From Pseudobacteroides sp035370245 (lineage in GTDB: Bacteria; Bacillota; Clostridia; Acetivibrionales; DSM-2933), in NCBI GenBank assembly GCA_035370245.1, contig DAOOVO010000087.1, positions 1 to 17,850 of the forward strand: a stretch of DNA of 17,850 nucleotides, written 5' to 3'. The translations under genes were made by a program, and so were the position numbers. Under the pieces are notes generated by a model. The model was not told where the DNA came from, made no database searches, and was given only the letters and a program-made list of their open reading frames with translations. Numbering within the stretch: position 1 is the first letter of the stretch; every line of letters starts with the position of its first letter. Shown here in pieces: positions 15,626 to 17,850 of this stretch.

Positions 15626-17542
15626 TTAATTGATTGATGCTCCAAAATGCTTTGCTACAATGATAATATCACTCATATTTATGGCTCCATCCTGGTTAGC
15701 ATCCAAATCCTGCTTATATTTTTCGTCACCCGATACACTGTTAAAAACAAGAGCATATGCCATTATATCCGACATATTTATTGACCCGTCGCCATTAGTA
15801 TCGCCAATCCACATCAATATTGGATCTGTGCTTGTTGATAACTGAACATTCCCATTTACAACAATATTAGAAATTTCTTTCCTTAAATAGTTTTTCTTGC
15901 TTATTATTAAGTCAATTCCTTTTGAGCTTTCGGGAACACCGGAAATTTCAAAGAAACCGTTTGAATCTGTAAAACTCTCAATATTTGTATCTTTTATCCC
16001 AACCTTAAATCCTTCCTTTATAAATGCCGAATATTGGCTAGAGAAAGAAAAATCAGGGCATATATATCCGGTGATTTTATACTTATTCCCACCGGATGAT
16101 GTTGGAGTTACTGATGGAGTAGGTGTAGGCTTTATACTTGGCAATGTCCCAAAATGCTTGGCCATACCTGCCAACGCACCTACAAATGCTGCATTATAAT
16201 CTATTGCAACCTCAGTATATTGATACTCATCAACACTCTCTTTAAATGTATCAGTTATATCAGGTCCTCCGATAAGAGCACCTCTTAATACGTATTTTGC
16301 AGGTGTTTTATCTGCGTTGTTTTCATATCCCTGTCCTCCTTGTGCTGCTCTGTGGTGAACGAATGATGACCACCTAGAGCCAAAACCAATCTCATAAGAC
16401 ATGTTTTCAGGATTTTTACCAAGTATATAATCCATCTGAGACTGTGCAAAATCAAGATATTTTTGATTAGGGGATATCCTATTGTATAAAAATGCTATCA
16501 AGGACTCGGCGGCTGCATACCTTAAAACTCCCCAGTAATGAAGCACCCTGAGTCCTGCCGGTGTTTTATCGAGTGTATATATCCAATAATCAAGATTTGA
16601 TTCGACCGATGTTTTAAAAACAGGATCTCCCGTGAGTTCGGCTATCTTTAAATGAGCTGCAAGATACATATTGTCCCAGCACATTGTCCATCTATTTTTC
16701 AGAGGATCCTCCTGATTAATATTCTTCTCAAGGGCATATTGTTTTGCCTCAGTCAAATATTTCTCGTCCTTTTCTGCAACATAGAGCCATATTGCTCCCC
16801 AAGCCAAATCATCATACATGCTTGTTGACTGGTAAAAAAATTGATATTCCCCTATTTTAGGTGATGCTTTGCAAAGCTGATAAAGCTCCTTTGCAGCTTT
16901 TAGACATTTATCGGCATATATGGAATCTATGCTTTTATAGTTTAAATACATTAGTGCCAGAGCGGCAACAGTTTCCCCTACCACGTCGGTAGCAGGATTA
17001 CTTGGATTTGCTACAAAAAGAGTAGGTCTATCACCTGTCTGAAGCTCCGGTGCTCCCCAATACTGGTGATCAATTATACCGTCCCCTAATTGATAATAAA
17101 AAGTTGTAGGGTCCGGATGGCATTTTAAAAAATAATCTGTAAAATATTTTAGCTGCGAAAGCATTTTATCGGTATTTCCAGTTGCATCAAAGACATCTCT
17201 AAATTCATATATTGACCAACCAAGGACCGATGCGGTATATCCCTGTGGCAAACCGAATTTAACATGGTCACCAGCATCATGAAAGCCACCGGTCAAATCC
17301 AGACCTACATCCACACCATCGGTAACATGACATGGTCCTGTTCTCCACTCAAAAACATTATCTTCGACTGCTTCCTTACCGCACTTGTTGGCATCATAAA
17401 ACTCAATGGCATACCTAAGTGCCGTAGCGTAGTCAAATCCTTCAGCATATGTTTTACTTCCAAAAGGTGTGGCAGATGTTGTCAATGTCAGCACCAATAA
17501 AAAAACACATGCCTTTCTTAAACATTTGCCTGTTTTTTTCAT
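15626..17542 (-). CDS. Cellulosomal GH9 glycoside hydrolase with X module and type II-like dockerin
   Basis: 638 residues, ATG with AGGGGGG five bases upstream. A signal peptide (1 to about 33) leads into a GH9 catalytic domain (about 35-465): DLTGGFHDAGDHVKF with D89 and D92, FVHHRAAQG (394-402), and TEVAIDYNAAF with catalytic Glu E444. GH9 enzymes hydrolyse beta-1,4-glucans, by an inverting mechanism. There is no family 3c carbohydrate-binding module and no N-terminal Ig domain. A Pro/Thr linker (470-484) is followed by a carboxypeptidase-regulatory-like X module (about 487-578; ITGYICPDFSF, GFFEISGVP) and a dockerin with two calcium repeats (D581 to D592, D614 to D625). X plus dockerin resembles the C-terminus I recall for the C. 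thermocellum scaffoldin CipA, which binds type II cohesins on cell-surface anchoring proteins. The enzyme may therefore dock directly to the surface or to a type II scaffoldin. Confidence 0.93.
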   Translation of the reverse strand: MKKTGKCLRKACVFLLVLTLTTSATPFGSKTYAEGFDYATALRYAIEFYDANKCGKEAVEDNVFEWRTGPCHVTDGVDVGLDLTGGFHDAGDHVKFGLPQGYTASVLGWSIYEFRDVFDATGNTDKMLSQLKYFTDYFLKCHPDPTTFYYQLGDGIIDHQYWGAPELQTGDRPTLFVANPSNPATDVVGETVAALALMYLNYKSIDSIYADKCLKAAKELYQLCKASPKIGEYQFFYQSTSMYDDLAWGAIWLYVAEKDEKYLTEAKQYALEKNINQEDPLKNRWTMCWDNMYLAAHLKIAELTGDPVFKTSVESNLDYWIYTLDKTPAGLRVLHYWGVLRYAAAESLIAFLYNRISPNQKYLDFAQSQMDYILGKNPENMSYEIGFGSRWSSFVHHRAAQGGQGYENNADKTPAKYVLRGALIGGPDITDTFKESVDEYQYTEVAIDYNAAFVGALAGMAKHFGTLPSIKPTPTPSVTPTSSGGNKYKITGYICPDFSFSSQYSAFIKEGFKVGIKDTNIESFTDSNGFFEISGVPESSKGIDLIISKKNYLRKEISNIVVNGNVQLSTSTDPILMWIGDTNGDGSINMSDIMAYALVFNSVSGDEKYKQDLDANQDGAINMSDIIIVAKHFGASIN

Positions 17543-17618
17543 TGTAACCCCCCCTAAATAAATTCTATTTCCTTTTATTTTAAAAATTCATATATATTAA
17601 AAAGTAGTCCTTTTTTTT

Positions 17619-17627
17619 ATTTTATCA
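17619..17627 (-). promoter_or_regulatory. Candidate extended -10 of the GH9 gene
   Basis: On the minus strand TGATAAAAT lies about 75 bases before the ATG at 17542. No convincing -35 is found upstream. An A/T hairpin (AAAAAG with CTTTTT, 17599-17615) lies in the leader just downstream. Weak evidence only. Confidence 0.25.
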
Positions 17628-17784
17628 CAAATAACCAATCAAGAATGCCTTTAATATAACTTTTGATAAAATATTCAGCACCATGTTCACATAGAATTTT
17701 GGTTCAATATATATTTTGATACTTAATACATATTGTAACAACCAAAGAAATTAAATTAATTATTTTAATGTACTTTATAATTTT

Positions 17785-17850
17785 TTATAATTTTTTTAAT
17801 TTTGATTCCACTGCATAAACTCTTTTTTTACAATAGATGTACCTTGACAA
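17785..17850 (-). CDS. Possible C-terminal end of a gene entering from the right edge (partial)
   Basis: On the minus strand an open frame runs from the edge to a TAA at 17785-17787, giving 21 residues ending in a Lys/Leu tail. It contains RYIY and VYAVES, similar to RYYL and VIAVES in the left-edge frame. Too short to name. It lies about 240 bases upstream of the GH9 start, in the same direction. Confidence 0.3.
   Translation of the reverse strand: MSRYIYCKKRVYAVESKLKKL
17801..17814 (-). repeat. Inverted 14-base repeat, right copy
   Basis: TTTGATTCCACTGC on the plus strand, the reverse complement of 41-54. Both copies sit within about 55 bases of the window ends. Confidence 0.45.

Noticed and set aside
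15609..15630. ATTAAAT/ATTTAAT inverted repeat between the GH9 and SUKH genes
   Set aside because: All-A/T stem overlapping the GH9 stop codon with no T-tract; unlikely to terminate transcription.
17599..17615. AAAAAG/CTTTTT hairpin in the GH9 leader as a riboswitch or attenuator
   Set aside because: Six weak A/T-dominated pairs only, with no conserved aptamer features.
1..17850. tRNA, rRNA, riboswitch or CRISPR features
   Set aside because: Nothing in either strand showed the conserved sequence or folding of these elements.

Overview
This is an A+T-rich window (roughly one third G+C by eye) with strong Gram-positive ribosome binding sites. The organism looks like a cellulosome-forming clostridium (Acetivibrio / Hungateiclostridium / Pseudobacteroides group). 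The main reason is a secreted family 9 glycoside hydrolase that ends in a dockerin. The species cannot be fixed from the sequence alone.

Layout: positions 1-79 hold the apparent tail of a plus-strand gene, followed by about 320 bases of AT-rich non-coding DNA. A minus-strand lipoprotein of the UshA-type metallophosphoesterase family (400-1458) has its own candidate promoter and terminator. From 11508 down to 1706, on the minus strand, lies one tight ten-gene cluster encoding a Tad/Flp-type pilus or secretion apparatus. In transcription order it encodes: a Ser/Thr kinase fused to a degenerate TadZ-like domain; CpaB/RcpC; a TadZ/CpaE-like protein with an altered P-loop; the TadA/CpaF ATPase; TadB-like and TadC-like membrane proteins; two short paralogous pilin-like proteins; and two larger proteins with a single N-terminal membrane segment. 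A good promoter (11582-11610) precedes it and a strong hairpin (1597-1629) follows it. No prepilin peptidase, canonical Flp pilin or secretin is seen.

Divergent from this cluster is a secreted lytic-transglycosylase-like protein (11870-12793), which could open peptidoglycan for the apparatus. It converges, across a bidirectional terminator, on a second minus-strand group: the GH9 enzyme with X module and type II-like dockerin (17542-15626), a small SUKH/SMI1-KNR4 protein, and a lipoprotein with 13 TPR units fused to an S41 peptidase domain. The right edge (17785-17850) shows another possible gene tail that resembles the left edge in inverted orientation.

How the genes may work together is inference. 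The kinase-TadZ fusion suggests that pilus assembly or positioning is under phosphorylation control. The transglycosylase would supply a path through the wall, and pili plus a surface-docked cellulase would both serve life attached to cellulose. The most unusual elements are the kinase/pseudo-TadZ fusion, the second altered-P-loop TadZ, the paralogous pilins lacking a prepilin-peptidase motif, and the GH9 enzyme carrying a scaffoldin-style X-dockerin.
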